Below are positions 62,031-64,000 of a stretch of 64,000 nt of DNA, in pieces; the first letter of the stretch is position 1; the number at the start of each line of letters is the position of its first letter. The notes beneath the pieces are model-generated. The model did not search any database, was not told the origin of the DNA, and saw nothing but the letters and a program-made list of their open reading frames with translations. The DNA is from Struthio camelus (Eukaryota > Chordata > Aves > Struthioniformes > Struthionidae): NCBI RefSeq assembly GCF_040807025.1, contig NC_090981.1, positions 67,217,645 to 67,281,644 on the forward strand. The letters run 5' to 3'. The position numbers were made by a program, and so were the translations under genes.

Positions 62031-64000
62031 TGCTACTACAGCACCAAATATCATCTGGCAAATGTTTCGGTACTCTGTGGTGGAGGTTATTTATTTCTTC
62101 CAGAACCTGCCCCTGGTGTGTTGAGTTTTCCTTCCTCTGGGGATGCCGTGATTTCCACTTCCAGACTCCCGGCCCCATCAGCTTGCCTTTGCATCCATGT
62201 TCAAAATCAGTGTCAGTTAGGAAACCAAGGCAAGGAGATGCTCCAGTTTCAGGGCTCTGCATCTTTAATCCTGTATCCCCCTTTACTGCATGGTGACCCC
62301 CATGGCATAGCACTCAGGGAGGAGCGCACCAGCTCGGGAACACCGTGAAGGTGGCTGGCACCCGGCTTCCTGGCTCGAAGCTAGTGCCGTTCAGTCCTGG
62401 GGCAGAACATGAGCACGGTGACAGTTTTGGGAACCCTTCCCCGCTGCTCTGCAGAGAGTCATGACTCCCTCCCCATGCTGGCAGCCCCAGGGCCATCAGT
62501 CCCAGCCTCTGTCTGGGGCCAAGTTGAATTATTATAGGCGACTGCAGCCCTAAATATCTACTGCGGGGTTAGTTAAAACAGAGATAGTCATGTCAGAGCT
62601 GCCCAAGAGCGCCTCTGGATCCCATGTGTAGGATGGAGACTTGTCACAACCACATTTTTTTGTCTGTTTGTGCCCTGAGCGTCCTCTGCCAGGTCTCCTG
62701 GAAAAGTGAGACAGGAGGCCCCTGAGGGCTCTGAGGGCTCAGATCGATGCTTTAAGCTTTTTTGCTGCCTTGGTCAGTGTGTGTTTCCTCACACTGCCAT
62801 AACCAGCTCACAGTCTTTGGCTGAAAAGAAGAAACCCTGAAATGAGAGAATTTAGTCCCCGTGGCCCAGATGACAGGTGCCACCTTCAAGTGGCCAGTGG
62901 TTTTGGTGGCTTTTAGGAGGGAGCATGGTGAAACCCAAATGACCACGCATGGGAGGAAAGACAGCCTTGAACTTGGCCCCTGATAGCCTGTTTTCTATTT
63001 TGACATTTTAAGTGACTAAATTTCAATCAGGATAGATAAATCAGCTGAGAAATGAAAATCATTCTGCCACGGGTCCCTCAGATACACGTGCTGGCTCCGG
63101 ATGAGAAGTTTGGAGGGTTACTGAGCGCTCCCTTCTCCTCGTGCATTGGGAGGCCCTAGCGCAGGAGAAGGTAATTTGAGGAGCGAGGATGTTCCCAGCA
63201 GAACCAGCTCATTTCCAGCTGGGTGGCATTTTGATCCTGCACTGACTCACTGCTCTCGCTTGACTCTCACAGGCGTAGCTCCTCTAGAGTGTATCTTCTT
63301 TCATCTTCTGGCTGTGTTTATTCCGTGTTGGGAAAAATAAGCCTGAAAAGGAAATGCTTTCCTCCTCCTTTCTTTTTTATTTTGGAGAACACTAATGATG
63401 TGACTGTAGAAGCCCAAAGATGCCATGCAAGCTCTAGGGAGCTTATTGAAAAGTGAAATAAAAGGCTACATCTGAATCTTGGGACTCCCTGTCTGGGAAG
63501 AGAGGAGAAGCATTTACAAAACTGGCAGAGAACGAGGATTAAAGAACAACCCCATTGCATAGTTTGAAAACTAGCAACGGGCATTCCCACCAAGTTGTAT
63601 CTGTCCTCCAGCACGCTCTCTGCCTTGTCTGTGGCAGGGAGAAGGTTATTATGGAGCTGGCCAGGGCCCCAGGCTTTTTTTTGACTCGAGCTTTAGCAGG
63701 TCGTGCCTCCCTCTCAGAGACAGATCTCGTCAGCACAGCTGCTGGGGGCCAATGAGCTTTTTGGTGGTGCTGCTGGGTGCTCGGAGCGTGCTGCTGGCGG
63801 CATAGGTGAGATGTCCACTGCCTGTGCTGGTCGTGGTGACGCTCAGTTCACAGGCGAACACCTGCATTTAGGTGTCTTAATCTTGAATGTTAAACGAAAG
63901 GAGGTGTTGTAAACAAAGCAACATGCCCACAAGAGAAACCTATTGGACAAGTTTTGCATTTGAATGGTAAATCATGTTTGTTGAAAAGTAACGCACTGAA
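62031..64000. other. Unique non-coding sequence
   Basis: No gene, RNA gene or transposon is recognised up to the window edge. Frames of 60-127 codons overlap on both strands and show no domain resemblance. Confidence 0.5.

Noticed and set aside
1-64000. tRNA, rRNA, snRNA genes and endogenous retrovirus
   Set aside because: No tRNA T-loop box (GGTTCGAATCC-like) in a suitable setting, no rRNA or snRNA signature, and no retroviral gag/pol-like translation or paired LTRs were noticed on reading; a profile search would be needed for certainty.

Overview
The window looks like vertebrate nuclear DNA, most probably from a bird. The recognisable interspersed repeats are almost all CR1-type LINE remnants. 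One very short copy (about 52.09-52.15 kb) carries the typical avian CR1 3' end. No L1, Alu/B1/B2-like SINE or bacterial gene organisation is visible. I found no protein-coding gene, tRNA or rRNA that I can support. The many short open frames are unrelated, overlap each other on both strands and encode nothing I recognise, apart from decayed CR1 reverse transcriptase. I read the window as intergenic or large-intron sequence.

Layout. 0-7 kb: CpG-poor sequence with three or four ancient CR1-like or amniote-type repeat remnants (about 1.74-1.91 and 6.71-7.17 kb). 7.7-27.3 kb: a repeat-poor, CpG-rich stretch with several CpG-island-like patches (7.74-8.76, 12.24-12.44, 21.71-24.56, 25.66-25.98, 26.82-27.26 kb). 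The largest patch contains a tandem array of about 26 units at 22,981-23,677. Each unit carries a CRE-like TGACRTCR core, and part of the array is organised as a three-unit higher-order repeat. 27.3-33.6 kb: AT-rich, CpG-poor sequence. 33.64-34.96 kb: a decayed CR1 open-reading-frame fragment on the plus strand. 35-47 kb: mostly unique sequence, with a second tandem array (about five 52-bp units, 40,835-41,100), a C12 tract and perfect short hairpins. 47-57 kb: CpG-poor unique sequence with a tiny avian CR1 tail and a CR1 3' part (about 52.88-53.34 kb). 57.85-58.33 kb: another CpG-rich patch. 60.59-62.03 kb: a minus-strand CR1 remnant running from the reverse-transcriptase start to its 3' end.

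Nothing here acts as an operon or pathway. The most unusual structure is the CRE-containing array inside the largest CpG-rich island. Its many TGACATCA/TGACATCG cores look like CpG-deaminated versions of TGACGTCA. Family names for the ancient repeats come from remembered consensus features, not from an alignment.
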